Below are positions 8,091-16,830 of a DNA stretch of 64,000 nucleotides, piece after piece; position 1 is the first letter of the stretch, and every line of letters begins with the position of its first letter. The stretch comes from Calothrix parasitica NIES-267 (GTDB taxonomy: Bacteria > Cyanobacteriota > Cyanobacteriia > Cyanobacteriales > Nostocaceae), in the NCBI RefSeq assembly GCF_002368095.1, contig NZ_AP018227.1, positions 7,146,123 to 7,210,122 of the forward strand. Reading direction: 5' to 3'. A model generated the notes under the pieces. The model did not search any database and had not been told where the DNA came from. It saw nothing but the letters and a program-made list of their open reading frames with translations. Made by a program: the position numbers and the translations under genes.

Positions 8091-8695
8091 GTGATAATAC
8101 TTGGTTTACCAATTGTGATGCGATACATAATGAAAGCGATGATACTATTGCAATAATTGTGCAAAACAGTAACAACCAAGCCCAATCCCAGAAAACTAAT
8201 ATTTCCATAGTTATTTACACATAACATTTCATTATTAATCTAAACTAAATTAAGCGCTTATTGAGAGTTATATCATTACAATCAACTGTAACTTCATAAT
8301 TAGTTTATATATCGTCTATTTTTACTTATATAAATTATTTAAAATAAAAATATTAATATTAACCTATTTTGTCTGATTATTTTTTTATCAGAAGAAAATA
8401 TCATATACTTTTTATCAAATAAAAAAGTACACATCAAAGTAATTTGTCATAGGGGAGATCCAAAAAATAAAGTATCTAGCTTCTGAAGATACATCTCGGA
8501 AAAACCTAGAGTGATGGGAGTTTTACCTAAAAGGTAAAACCCAAAGCTGGATATTTTATTACTTGCAAATACCTAGAATAATCTCTTATTCATCAGTCTA
8601 TTTGCTGAAATAATTCCTTTTCAAATAATCAATAAATTCGCCACCCACCAATAAATAATGCTAAAACCGTGGTATTTTACACCAATTTTATTAAC
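8091..8695 (+). other. 600-bp intergenic region with two strong hairpins
   Basis: AT-rich, without a gene. Two adjacent stem-loops are visible: GTATCT (8472-8477) with AGATAC (8487-8492), and GTTTTACCT (8520-8528) with AGGTAAAAC (8532-8540), the latter extended by TGGG/CCCA. They lie about 150-220 bp upstream of the DUF58 gene and are not followed by a T-run, so a 5' leader or small RNA is as possible as a hypB terminator. I do not recognise a known riboswitch. Confidence 0.4.
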
Positions 8696-9844
8696 ATGGT
8701 TCGTCGCATCGGTTATTGGTTGGAATCTCGTTTTTCGGCTCCAGCATATGCTGGTTTGGTTTTAGCAGGTATTTCATTGTGCTTTTTCGGAGCAGCTATG
8801 AACACTATGGCTGGCTGGTTGTATGTTATCAGCGGTCTAAGTTTTGCTTTGCTGGGTTATGCTGCTGTTTTACCCCCGAAATCTCTCAAGGGTTTGGAGC
8901 TTAAACGAAAAACGATTCAACCAGTTACCGCTGGTGATGATTTAACCGTTGAATTAGAAATTTTTAATCAAACTAAAAAACCGGTTTCTTTATTGCGGAT
9001 AGAAGATAAATTACCTTTTGTTTTAGATAAACCACGATTGCAACCAATTGAAATTATCTCGCCAAAAAATACTTACAATTGGGTATATTATCAACCTACC
9101 GAACGTCGGGGTATTTATCGCTGGCAGAATGTAGAATTAGCTACCGCTGCACCTCTAGGACTGTTTTGGAGCCGTCGTCAGCGAGAGTTAGCTGCAGTCG
9201 CAATTGTTTATCCAAAAGTATTACCGTTGCAATCTTGTCCTTTAGTAGATGACATGGGCAAGGAAGATAGTAGCAAAGGACAACCACGTGGCAATCCCTT
9301 ACAGACTGCCACACAAGGACTTACCCGCTCCTTGCGCCCCTATCGCACGGGAGACCCTTTACGGTTAATTCACTGGCGGAGTAGCGCTCGTTATGGAGAT
9401 TTACGAGTCCGGGAATTGGAAATGTTGACCAGCGGACAGGAAATTATTATTGCTTTGGATAACGGTGAATGGGAAGAAAACAACTTTGAACAAGCAGTAA
9501 TTGCCGCAGCATCAATGTACTTTTACGCGCTCAAGCAAGAAATGCAAGTACGATTATGGACTGCTGCTACGGGATTGATTAATAGAAGAAGAGATGTACT
9601 TGAAGCTTTAGCAGCAATTCATCCCCAAGATGAAGTAATTAAACCCCAACCTACCGATAAACCTTTAATTTGGTTAACTCAAAATCCTTCTACCTTTGCT
9701 TCCCTTCCTTATAGCAGTCGTTGGATGTTGTGGCAAGATATTCCATCATCGCAACAGCAATTTGTGATTAATAGAGATGCTCCAGGAATTGTTATCGACT
9801 CGGAAGAATCTTTGCAATCCCAGCTACAAATAACGTTGAATTAA
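8696..9844 (+). CDS. DUF58 membrane protein
   Basis: DUF58 proteins commonly accompany MoxR ATPases and vWA proteins; their biochemical role is unclear. Seen in 382 residues: two membrane segments near the N-terminus (about 17-59), a beta-rich middle 'LELKRKTIQPVTAGDDL', and the DUF58 signature 'YRTGDPLRLIHWRSSARYG' followed by 'LRVRELEM'. ATG 8696 is chosen, giving 'MVRRIGYWLESRFS'; a GTG at 8669 would add nine residues. No MoxR gene is adjacent, so it stands alone in this window. The last codons are followed by a small direct repeat GTTGAATTAAT. Confidence 0.85.
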   Translation: MVRRIGYWLESRFSAPAYAGLVLAGISLCFFGAAMNTMAGWLYVISGLSFALLGYAAVLPPKSLKGLELKRKTIQPVTAGDDLTVELEIFNQTKKPVSLLRIEDKLPFVLDKPRLQPIEIISPKNTYNWVYYQPTERRGIYRWQNVELATAAPLGLFWSRRQRELAAVAIVYPKVLPLQSCPLVDDMGKEDSSKGQPRGNPLQTATQGLTRSLRPYRTGDPLRLIHWRSSARYGDLRVRELEMLTSGQEIIIALDNGEWEENNFEQAVIAAASMYFYALKQEMQVRLWTAATGLINRRRDVLEALAAIHPQDEVIKPQPTDKPLIWLTQNPSTFASLPYSSRWMLWQDIPSSQQQFVINRDAPGIVIDSEESLQSQLQITLN

Positions 9845-10222
9845 TGTTGAATTAATAATTATTTGGGCTATTCCGCACTTGATATAGCTATTTAAATAGT
9901 TTTTCAATGGCATAGATACAAAAGATTACCCTAGTGGGTGATTAAAAATTTACATGCTTGTTTCACACTATAAATAAGAGGACATTTAAACCTGAAGACA
10001 AGCTTTAAAAGCTGTTTAAACGGGGATAATAGAGCTAATTACTCTATATTTTGATATTCAATACAATATTTTTAAATATCTTCTAAGCAAAGAAAAACAA
10101 TTATGTGAAAACATAATCTGATAAATTTCCGTAATAAAACATATTGAATATGTTGCCTAAAACTAGCAAAAATAAAAATTTTGCTGACCAATCTTAAAGT
10201 TGTTTATTAATAAGGTATCACA
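9845..10222. other. AT-rich intergenic region
   Basis: No gene is seen. A weak stem AGCAAAA (10165-10171) / TTTTGCT (10179-10185) precedes the next gene, whose start has an AAGG at a usable distance (about 10213). It probably holds the promoter of the 10223 gene. Confidence 0.4.
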
Positions 10223-11059
10223 ATGGTTTCCACTACTAATGTTTCTACTTACGAATTGCTAGTCAAGCCCATTATCGATAGTCCATCATCGCCAAATCGG
10301 ACTGTTATTCAAGGCTATTTTCTGACAATCTCTAACCCCGGCTTTAGTAATTTAAAAATTAGACTGACTTTTAAAGCTCGCACCCCTGATTTTAATTCCA
10401 GTCCAATAGTTGCATTTTGGGATGTCGGTGGTACAAATAGTCCATTAACTCCTACATTTAATTTACCCTGCGTGCGTACTTATACTTTTGACCTTCCAGC
10501 ACTGGACACAGGTCTATTTTTACTGCTACCAGATGTTACTCAGAGCAGCGTAATCACCAATCGAAATACTGAAATTAGGGGATACGTCAGACTAAGTATT
10601 GATTCAGCTTCCGGTGGTACAAACAATCAGAGAACTTTACTATTATCCGCTCAGCAGAGAGGTAGTTTTCTACCCCAAGGTAGTATAAACCCACCTGCTG
10701 CTGGTGATTTCGACCAGCTTGCATATGACTTACCTTTGGCTACAGGAGGTTCGGAAGTGACTCTAGAAACAAACCTAATTTCAGCAACTACTACCGTCTC
10801 CTTACCAAATCGCGATCGCATCCTTAAAGCTATCGAAGCAAGTCCAAGTTTCCTTAGTGATATTACTAACGAACCTCTAGCTCAAAAAGTAGCTGAACTT
10901 AGCATCGAAGAACAGCAGCGTATGTTGTATGTTTTGCTGGAGCGCTTTATGGAGAAGGATGAGCTTACTTCTTCAGAAAATAGAATCGAGGCACAAGCAA
11001 ATGGTAATTTAGCCGATGATGTGTCTGAAATTATTGAGGCTGATGCTTTAAATTCATAA
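10223..11059 (+). CDS. Unknown protein, beta-rich
   Basis: I do not recognise a family. The 278-residue protein has no signal peptide or membrane segment. The first 190 residues are rich in Thr/Ser/Asn and alternate hydrophobic and polar residues ('VIQGYFLTISNPGFSNLKIR', 'REIRGYVRLSID'-like), suggesting a beta-sandwich. The C-terminal 90 residues are helical and acidic ('LAQKVAELSIEEQQRMLYVL', 'FMEKDELTSSENRIE'). An AAGG lies about nine bases before the ATG. Neighbours (DUF58, DUF1350) give no functional clue. It may be a structural or surface-associated cytosolic protein; this is a guess. Confidence 0.7.
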   Translation: MVSTTNVSTYELLVKPIIDSPSSPNRTVIQGYFLTISNPGFSNLKIRLTFKARTPDFNSSPIVAFWDVGGTNSPLTPTFNLPCVRTYTFDLPALDTGLFLLLPDVTQSSVITNRNTEIRGYVRLSIDSASGGTNNQRTLLLSAQQRGSFLPQGSINPPAAGDFDQLAYDLPLATGGSEVTLETNLISATTTVSLPNRDRILKAIEASPSFLSDITNEPLAQKVAELSIEEQQRMLYVLLERFMEKDELTSSENRIEAQANGNLADDVSEIIEADALNS

Positions 11060-11093
11060 ATTTACTGGCATTGCTGTTAGTGCAGCGTGGTGC

Positions 11094-11150
11094 TAGCCAT
11101 ATTGAAATATGAATTTATTTTTATCATATTTACTAGCCCCCTAAATCCCC
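11094..11150 (+). repeat. 57-bp dispersed repeat, copy A
   Basis: TAGCCATATTGAAATATG ... CTAGCCCCCTAAATCCCC matches 56625-56681 in inverted orientation over 57 bp with only two or three differences. A GGGACTT motif also follows both copies on the same side. It is non-coding and probably MITE-derived. Confidence 0.85.
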
Positions 11151-11279
11151 CAAATAAGCGGGGACTTCAAATCATACTTTTAATCAGCAATGCCAATTTA
11201 CTAATAATTGTTTTGATTAACTAGGAATCAATCACAGCAATTACTAGTAATCCTTTTCCAACCGTTTTTACGAAATGTA

Positions 11280-11302
11280 GAGACGTAGCAGTGCTACGTC
11301 TC
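11280..11302. repeat. Palindrome of the GAGACGTAGC family
   Basis: Arms GAGACGTAGC and GCTACGTCTC around AGT, followed by CCCAACGTTAGG. It is the same family as 5578-5600 (CCCAATGTTG follows there). Confidence 0.85.
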
Positions 11303-11372
11303 CCAACGTTAGGTCGAAAACAAACCCCTCGACTAATAACGCATCGCATTCGTTTAATAAGAAAATAAAAAT

Positions 11373-12341
11373 ATGATTATTCCCAAATTAAATACTGCCA
11401 AATCGATTAAATTTAGAGACAGTGTAGAAAATTTTTATTTCAGGTCTTTTTCTAATAGTTGGGTTGCGATTCATCCCAATCCCAAAGGAATTATTCAATT
11501 TATCGGAAGCTTTGTATTTGGTTCTTTTCCAATCAAATTCTATAAATATTTATTGCAAAATCTATTTGAACAAGGTTATACAATTTTTGTATTTAGATTC
11601 CCTTTCACTCCTTTGAAATTCGACCATTGGCAATTTACAACTGAATTACTCAAAGAAGAATATGCTTTAAGAGTAGAAGTTATCCGATTCCTCAAAAAAA
11701 ATAACAAAACATCTGAGAATAATTTAGAAATATATCTCAATGATTCAAATTATTATTGGCTGGGTCATAGCCTCGGATGTAAATATATTACTTTACTAGA
11801 GATTTTAAGTAATGACCTTAATCAACGGGAATTAATTCTGCAAAAATCCCTTGCTAATCGTTACAATCAGAAATTATTATCTCAGTTAAAATCTGTTGAT
11901 ATTGCTAGAGAAAATGCAGAACAAGAAATTAGTAAAATACTGAATAGACCGACCTTAATTAATAAATATTTTATCCAAAATCAGCCTTCCATACTCTTAG
12001 CACCTGAAATTAGTAATACAGTTACAGTAAATGGGATTAATATTCCCACAGCTAAACCTCTCTCGAAATTTGAGCTACTTGTATCTCCGAATCTAAGAGA
12101 AACAAAATCTATGATTGCTCAAAGCACCAATTTATTTAACTTAACAGGAATAATTTCATTTTCTCAAGATTTTATTGCTAGAGATGATGTTAATTTTCTA
12201 TGCAAACAATTATCCCTAAAGCCAGTTAATCCACCACTCCACAAACAATTATTTGGATGGCATTTAGACCCAAACGCTGTTGAAATCAAACATTTAGGAG
12301 CTTGTATCAATGGACTTTTTGGAGAACTAATACAGCGATAG
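11373..12341 (+). CDS. DUF1350 family alpha/beta-hydrolase-like protein
   Basis: DUF1350 is a cyanobacterial/plastid family with an alpha/beta-hydrolase look; substrates are unknown. In 322 residues one sees 'KGIIQFIGSFVFGSFPIKFY' (near 37; DUF1350 normally has GVIHFLGG-like sequence), 'LLQNLFEQGYTIFVFRFPFT', and the nucleophile-elbow-like 'WLGHSLGCKY' with Ser near 132. The usual Gly-Gly of the oxyanion region reads GS, so activity is uncertain. The C-terminal region ('KHLGACINGLFGELIQR') fits the family. There is no signal peptide. Confidence 0.75.
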   Translation: MIIPKLNTAKSIKFRDSVENFYFRSFSNSWVAIHPNPKGIIQFIGSFVFGSFPIKFYKYLLQNLFEQGYTIFVFRFPFTPLKFDHWQFTTELLKEEYALRVEVIRFLKKNNKTSENNLEIYLNDSNYYWLGHSLGCKYITLLEILSNDLNQRELILQKSLANRYNQKLLSQLKSVDIARENAEQEISKILNRPTLINKYFIQNQPSILLAPEISNTVTVNGINIPTAKPLSKFELLVSPNLRETKSMIAQSTNLFNLTGIISFSQDFIARDDVNFLCKQLSLKPVNPPLHKQLFGWHLDPNAVEIKHLGACINGLFGELIQR

Positions 12342-12461
12342 ATAAACCATTAAAACATTTGTAAAGTTTTCTAAACCTAAATAAAGGGTAAATTCCCCTA
12401 GTAATAGCTTACAGATGGTGCGGTACAATGCATACATATTAAATTAAGCTAACCGTTCCTT

Positions 12462-12851
12462 ATGATTTCATCAGAAGCAAATACTAAATCACCATCAGAA
12501 GAAAGTACTACATCCACCGATAAAAACTTAGAAGCAATGCGGCATTTTTCGGAACAATACGCCAAGCGTACCGGAACTTACTTTTGTTCCGAACCTTCCG
12601 TTACAGCCGTTGTTATCGAAGGATTAGCCAAGCACAAAGACGATTTAGGTGCTCCATTGTGTCCTTGTCGTCATTACGAAGACAAAGAAGCCGAAGTCAG
12701 CGCTACCTTTTGGAATTGTCCCTGCGTACCAATGCGCGAGCGTAAAGAGTGTCACTGCATGTTATTCTTAACCCCCGATAACGAATTTGCTGGAGAAAAC
12801 CAGGAAATTTCATTAGACACGATTAAAGAAGTAAGAGATAGCATGGGTTAA
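12462..12851 (+). CDS. ftrC: Ferredoxin:thioredoxin reductase catalytic (beta) subunit
   Basis: The enzyme passes electrons from photosynthetic ferredoxin to thioredoxin through a [4Fe-4S] cluster next to a redox disulfide. All ligands are visible: CPC at 67-69, CPC at 86-88 and CHC at 97-99, with the exact spacing of the characterised cyanobacterial enzyme; C69 and C99 should be the active disulfide and H98 the neighbouring histidine. 129 residues, with a Ser/Thr-rich N-terminus slightly longer than usual; an alternative start is the Met of 'MRHFSEQY'. The DUF309 gene follows after 10 bp, so the two are probably co-transcribed. Confidence 0.95.
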   Translation: MISSEANTKSPSEESTTSTDKNLEAMRHFSEQYAKRTGTYFCSEPSVTAVVIEGLAKHKDDLGAPLCPCRHYEDKEAEVSATFWNCPCVPMRERKECHCMLFLTPDNEFAGENQEISLDTIKEVRDSMG

Positions 12852-12861
12852 TGCATCTTTT

Positions 12862-13251
12862 ATGAGTGAAACAATTCCCCAAGAATTTTGGCAAGGCATA
12901 GAACTGTTTAATACAGGAAAATTCTATGCTTGTCACGACACATTAGAGGCTTTGTGGATGGAATCCACAGAGCCAGATAAAAGCTTTTATCAAGGAATTT
13001 TACAAATTTCCGTAGCGCTATATCATCTAGGCAACGGAAACTTAAAGGGTGCAATAATTTTATTAGGCGAAGGTAGTAACCGTCTCGCTCGTTACCCATC
13101 TGTATATAGTCAAATTGACGTAGATGAATTATTAGAACAAAGCATAGGCTTATTAAAAGCATTACAGCAAAAGCAATTAGAGCAAATTGACTCTTCTTCC
13201 TTTGAAGCAGATACCTTACCGCTTCCCAGAATTGTCATAGTTGAAGAATGA
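12862..13251 (+). CDS. DUF309 domain protein
   Basis: A 129-residue helical protein with the DUF309 signature 'FNTGKFYACHDTLEALWMES' (near residue 16) and 'YQGILQISVALYHLGNGN'. The function of this family is unknown. It starts only 10 bp after the ftrC stop on the same strand, so it is probably in an operon with it. It has no signal peptide or membrane segment, and the C-terminus 'LPLPRIVIVEE' is typical for cyanobacterial members. Confidence 0.88.
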   Translation: MSETIPQEFWQGIELFNTGKFYACHDTLEALWMESTEPDKSFYQGILQISVALYHLGNGNLKGAIILLGEGSNRLARYPSVYSQIDVDELLEQSIGLLKALQQKQLEQIDSSSFEADTLPLPRIVIVEE

Positions 13252-13253
13252 TC

Positions 13254-13425
13254 AATTGGGGATTGGGGATGGGGGATTGGTAATTGGTAATTGGGAGATA
13301 ATCTAAAAAACTCATAACTCCTAACTTCCTACTCGCTACTCACTACTCCTAACTTACTACTTCCTACTTACTACTTCCTACTTCCTACTTACTACTTCCT
13401 ACTTCCTACTTCCTACTCCTAACTG
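13254..13425. repeat. STRR block (TGGGGAT, TACTTCC, TACTCCTAAC types)
   Basis: TTGGGGA/TTGGTAA heptamers, then 'CTACTTCCTACTTACTACTT'-like units. The rest of the gap to 13571 holds no gene; TTTTGATATAGTACTTGAG about 50 bp before lptA may be part of a promoter. Confidence 0.85.
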
Positions 13426-13570
13426 CTCGCTGAAACATTGGTAGTTGTTGAAGCGTCAGGTATTGTGAAGATTATTTTTAGTTAAATGGTCTTTCGAGCT
13501 ATATATAACTTTTTGATATAGTACTTGAGATAATTAAAGTACGAGTCACAATTATCACTCCTACACTCTT

Positions 13571-14059
13571 ATGAAATATAACTACCGCTTGCCTAAACTT
13601 CAATTGCGTCGTCTCGGTTTCAGTTTAATGTTACCCGTTGCACTTTGTGGTGCGGTAGTTTTGCCTACTCAATTACAAACTGCTACTGCCCAAACCGCAG
13701 ATAATCGTCCTCTAAGTATTCGTGCGGATGTACAAGAGTATAATTCCAACACTCAGGTAGTGACAGCACGGGGAAACGTCCAGCTTTCGTATCCCGCTCG
13801 TCAAATAAAAGCAACAGCGGCCCAAGCACAATTTTTCAATCGGGAACGACGGATTATTTTGAGTGGTGGGGTATATATTTTGCAGAATGGTACTAACAGC
13901 ATTCGGGGAGAAACTGTTACCTATTTGATTGATGAAGGACGATTTGTTGCTACACCAAAAAGCGGTCGTCAGGTAGAATCTATATATGTTGTGGAGGATG
14001 CTCCCAATAGTTCATCTAACCAAGCACCTTCAACACCAAGATTAAGACGTTCTAATTAA
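13571..14059 (+). CDS. lptA: LptA/OstA-like periplasmic LPS transport protein
   Basis: LptA proteins form the periplasmic bridge that carries lipopolysaccharide from the inner to the outer membrane. Seen in 162 residues: a positively charged and hydrophobic signal peptide ending near 'ATAQTADN' (about residue 41), then an OstA-type beta-jellyroll: 'LSIRADVQEYNSNTQVVTAR', 'GNVQLSYPARQIKATAAQAQ', 'SIRGETVTYLIDEGRF'. The length fits small LptA proteins. It is followed on the same strand by lptB and lptF, which supports the call. A 69-bp MITE-like element lies between it and lptB. Confidence 0.88.
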   Translation: MKYNYRLPKLQLRRLGFSLMLPVALCGAVVLPTQLQTATAQTADNRPLSIRADVQEYNSNTQVVTARGNVQLSYPARQIKATAAQAQFFNRERRIILSGGVYILQNGTNSIRGETVTYLIDEGRFVATPKSGRQVESIYVVEDAPNSSSNQAPSTPRLRRSN

Positions 14060-14065
14060 GCTTTT

Positions 14066-14134
14066 ACGCACTGAATTTGTAGAGTATCAGCGACCCGTCC
14101 GGGTCGCGGTACAATATTTTCAAATTAAGTGCGT
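14066..14134. mobile_element. 69-bp MITE-like element between lptA and lptB
   Basis: Ends ACGCACTGAATTTG and CAAATTAAGTGCGT are imperfect inverted repeats; inside is a perfect hairpin GCGACCC-GTCC-GGGTCGC (14090-14107). No coding capacity. It could act as an intra-operon attenuator or mRNA-stability hairpin. Confidence 0.65.
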
Positions 14135-14205
14135 TTTATAATGAATGCTGCACATTAGTTTAGTAACGATATTAAATCACTACAAATAAAATACTAGAGC
14201 AAATC

Positions 14206-14934
14206 GTGAAAATTGTTTTAGAGAACATTCACAAATCCTACGGTAAGCGGACTATTGTTAATCGTGTTAATCTTTCCGTTGCTCAAGGTGAAATCGTCGG
14301 TTTATTAGGACCAAATGGTGCTGGTAAAACGACGACTTTTTATATCGCTACTGGTTTAGAAAGACCTGATAGAGGAGCGGTTTGGCTTGACAACCGCGAT
14401 GTTACTAATATTCCCATGCATGGTAGAGCGCGTCTTGGTGTTGGCTATTTAGCCCAGGAGGCCAGCGTTTTTCGTCAATTAACCGTCCGGGAAAATATTT
14501 TATTGGTATTTGAACAAACTAACGTACCTCGCCCCGAATGGGGTCTGCGGGCTGATAGACTATTACAGGAATTCAGTTTAGAAAAAGTTGCGAATAGTAA
14601 AGGAGTTCAACTTTCCGGAGGAGAAAGACGCAGAACCGAATTAGCAAGAGCTTTAGCATCTGGAAGAGATGGCCCCTCGTTTTTATTTTTAGACGAACCC
14701 TTTGCTGGAGTTGACCCCATCGCTGTTTCCGAGATTCAACAAATCGTAGCCGGACTTCGCGATCGCAACATGGGAATCTTGATTACAGACCATAACGTTC
14801 GCGAAACCCTAGACATAACCGACCGTGGTTACATCATGCGAGAAGGACAAATTTTAGCCTCCGGTACCACCGACGAACTTTATGATAATCCTCTTGTAAG
14901 GCAATATTATTTAGGTGAAAATTTTCAAGTTTAG
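14206..14934 (+). CDS. lptB: LPS export ABC transporter ATPase LptB
   Basis: LptB powers extraction of LPS from the inner membrane together with LptF/LptG. Seen in 242 residues: Walker A 'GPNGAGKTTT' (near 35), Q-loop in 'YLAQEASVFRQLTVRENI', ABC signature 'LSGGERRRTELARALA', Walker B 'FLFLDEPFAGVDP', switch His in 'ITDHNVRETLDITDR', and the LptB-typical C-terminus 'NPLVRQYYLGENFQV'. The GTG start (14206) aligns with the family N-terminus 'MKIVLENIHKSYGKR'. It lies between lptA and lptF. Confidence 0.95.
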   Translation: MKIVLENIHKSYGKRTIVNRVNLSVAQGEIVGLLGPNGAGKTTTFYIATGLERPDRGAVWLDNRDVTNIPMHGRARLGVGYLAQEASVFRQLTVRENILLVFEQTNVPRPEWGLRADRLLQEFSLEKVANSKGVQLSGGERRRTELARALASGRDGPSFLFLDEPFAGVDPIAVSEIQQIVAGLRDRNMGILITDHNVRETLDITDRGYIMREGQILASGTTDELYDNPLVRQYYLGENFQV

Positions 14935-14936
14935 TA

Positions 14937-15058
14937 AATTGGGAATTGGGAATTGGGAATTGGGGATAGGTAATTGGTAATTGGGAAATAATCCAAAATC
15001 TAAAATCTAAAATCCAAAATCCAAAATAACTGATAACTGTTAACTGTTAACTGCTCAC
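14937..15058. repeat. STRR block between lptB and lptF
   Basis: TTGGGAA, AATCTAA/AATCCAA and ACTGATAACTGTTAACTG units fill the whole spacer to four bases before the lptF start. Confidence 0.85.
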
Positions 15059-15062
15059 TGAT

Positions 15063-16190
15063 ATGATGTCAATCATGGACCGCTATCTTACCAAGGAAAT
15101 GGTTCCGCCATTTTTGTTTGGTATTGCTGCTTTTTCTTCTTTAGGAATATCAATTGGTGCAGTTTTTGAATTGGTACGTAGGGTTGTAGAATCCGGATTA
15201 CCGATAGGAATTGCTGCTAGGGTTTTTATTTTAAATTTTCCGGAATTTATTGTTTTAGCTTTCCCGATGTCTACTTTGTTGGCTACTTTGATGACCTACA
15301 GTCGTCTTTCTAGTCAAAGCGAATTGACCGCTTTACGTAGTTGTGGTGTCAGCGTTTATCGGATGGTGGCTACAGCAATATTTTTAAGTTTCTTGGTTAC
15401 TGGATTAACATTTTTGTTTAACGAACAAATCGCACCAGCAGCGAAGTACCAAGCGACTTTGACCATGCGAAAAGCGTTAAAAACCGAACAACCTGCTTTT
15501 AAAAGGGAAAATTTAATTTATCCTGAATTTAAAAAAGTTAAACAAGAAGATGGTAGTAGAGAAAAAGTTTTATCGCGGCTATTTTATGCTGATAAATTTG
15601 ATGGCAAAATGATGACTGGTCTAACAATTATAGACCGTTCTCAAGATGATTTTAGTCAAATTCTTCAGGCTGAATCCGGAGAATGGAACGTAAAGGATAA
15701 CGTTTGGGATTTCTACAACGGTACCATTTATTTAATATCTCCCGACAGTTCCTATCGCAATATTGTCCGGTTTGAACGTCAACAGCTAAAATTACCACGG
15801 ACTGCATTAGATTTAGCAAAAGAAAGCCGCGATTACGGTGAAATGAATATTGTTCAATCCTTAGAACAATTAGAAGTCGAAAAGCTGCGTGGTGACGACC
15901 GAAAAATTCGCAAACTTAGAGTTAGAATTCAGCAGAAATTTGCGCTACCATTTGTTTGCGTTGTTTTTGGTTTAGTCGGTGCCACTTTAGGAAGTATACC
16001 TGGAAGAACTGGTTCTGCAAAAAGTTTTGGTATCAGCGTATTAATTATTTTTGGCTACTATTTATTTAGCAATATTACCGGTGGATTGGCGCAAGCTGGT
16101 GTTTTTTCTCCTTTCCTCGGTGCTTGGTTTCCCAACATTTTAGGATTGGGATTTGGTTTATTTATGTTGGGACGAGTTTCTAGAAAGTAA
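15063..16190 (+). CDS. lptF: LptF/LptG family permease
   Basis: A membrane subunit of the LPS-export ABC transporter. The 375-residue protein has three N-terminal membrane segments (about 15-115, with 'IMDRYLTKEMVPPFLFGI' and 'FPEFIVLAFPMSTLLATL'), a periplasmic beta-jellyroll region (about 130-280; 'FNEQIAPAAKYQ', 'GEWNVKDNVWDFYNGTIY'), and three C-terminal membrane segments including 'GATLGSIPGRTGSAKSFGIS'. This is the YjgP/YjgQ layout. Only one permease gene is seen here; some cyanobacteria appear to use a homodimer or a distant second gene (inference). Several in-frame Mets (15063, 15066, 15075) could start it; the region upstream is repeat. Confidence 0.9.
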   Translation: MMSIMDRYLTKEMVPPFLFGIAAFSSLGISIGAVFELVRRVVESGLPIGIAARVFILNFPEFIVLAFPMSTLLATLMTYSRLSSQSELTALRSCGVSVYRMVATAIFLSFLVTGLTFLFNEQIAPAAKYQATLTMRKALKTEQPAFKRENLIYPEFKKVKQEDGSREKVLSRLFYADKFDGKMMTGLTIIDRSQDDFSQILQAESGEWNVKDNVWDFYNGTIYLISPDSSYRNIVRFERQQLKLPRTALDLAKESRDYGEMNIVQSLEQLEVEKLRGDDRKIRKLRVRIQQKFALPFVCVVFGLVGATLGSIPGRTGSAKSFGISVLIIFGYYLFSNITGGLAQAGVFSPFLGAWFPNILGLGFGLFMLGRVSRK

Positions 16191-16192
16191 TT

Positions 16193-16364
16193 ATCAGTTA
16201 ACAGTTATCAGTTATCAGTTATCAGTTATTCACCAGGTAAATTTTTAAGGTCAGAAGCCCCCGGATTTATCCGTGGATGGCGATTCCTATTCTTTGTTGA
16301 AGCCCCTAAATTCTATTTATGGGGCATTAATTACGAATTACGAATTACGAATTACGAATTATAC
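16193..16364. repeat. STRR units and palindromic sequence after lptF
   Basis: TTATCAGTTAACAG units (16193-16230) and TTACGAA units (16328-16360) flank a non-coding stretch with 'GAAGCCCC' and 'GGGGCAT'. The rest of the gap to 16830 holds only the palindrome at 16549-16611 and AT-rich sequence. Confidence 0.75.
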
Positions 16365-16548
16365 TCACTGGTCGGGTACAGTTCATCTGTGAGAAGTTAA
16401 AAGAGTTTTCTTCCTCCTCTCATTCCTAAACACTTGCTACTCGGTACTCCCTCTCGAAAAGAAAGATTAAATCAATTTTATGTAGCTACATATTCCTCAA
16501 GACTTTGGCTTGGTATAGCGTTTATCAAGCAACTGAGGTACACCTTGA

Positions 16549-16611
16549 CCTCACCCCGATAATGTGCTTCATCTCCCCTCTCCTTGTTAAGGAGAGGGGT
16601 TGGGGGTGAGG
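16549..16611. repeat. CCTCACCCC palindromic element
   Basis: Outer ends CCTCACCCC / GGGGTGAGG enclose a perfect 11-bp hairpin CCCCTCTCCTT-GTT-AAGGAGAGGGG (16575-16599), followed by TTTTTAAAT. A partial relative lies at about 41590-41640. It may also work as a terminator. Confidence 0.8.
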
Positions 16612-16830
16612 TTTTTAAATATACCTGAATAGACTGGGAAACTCTGTACTAAGTTTTATTAAAATTTGATTCGTAAAACTATTTTTGAAACTATCAAAAT
16701 GTAAGATTTTTAATAATCAGATTTAAGCCAAAAAGATTTTTATTATAAATAAGGCTGATAATTCTAAATTATTCAGCATTAATCACGTACCAAAAAACTC
16801 TCGTTTGAGATAGTTACTTTCAGGGGAAGA

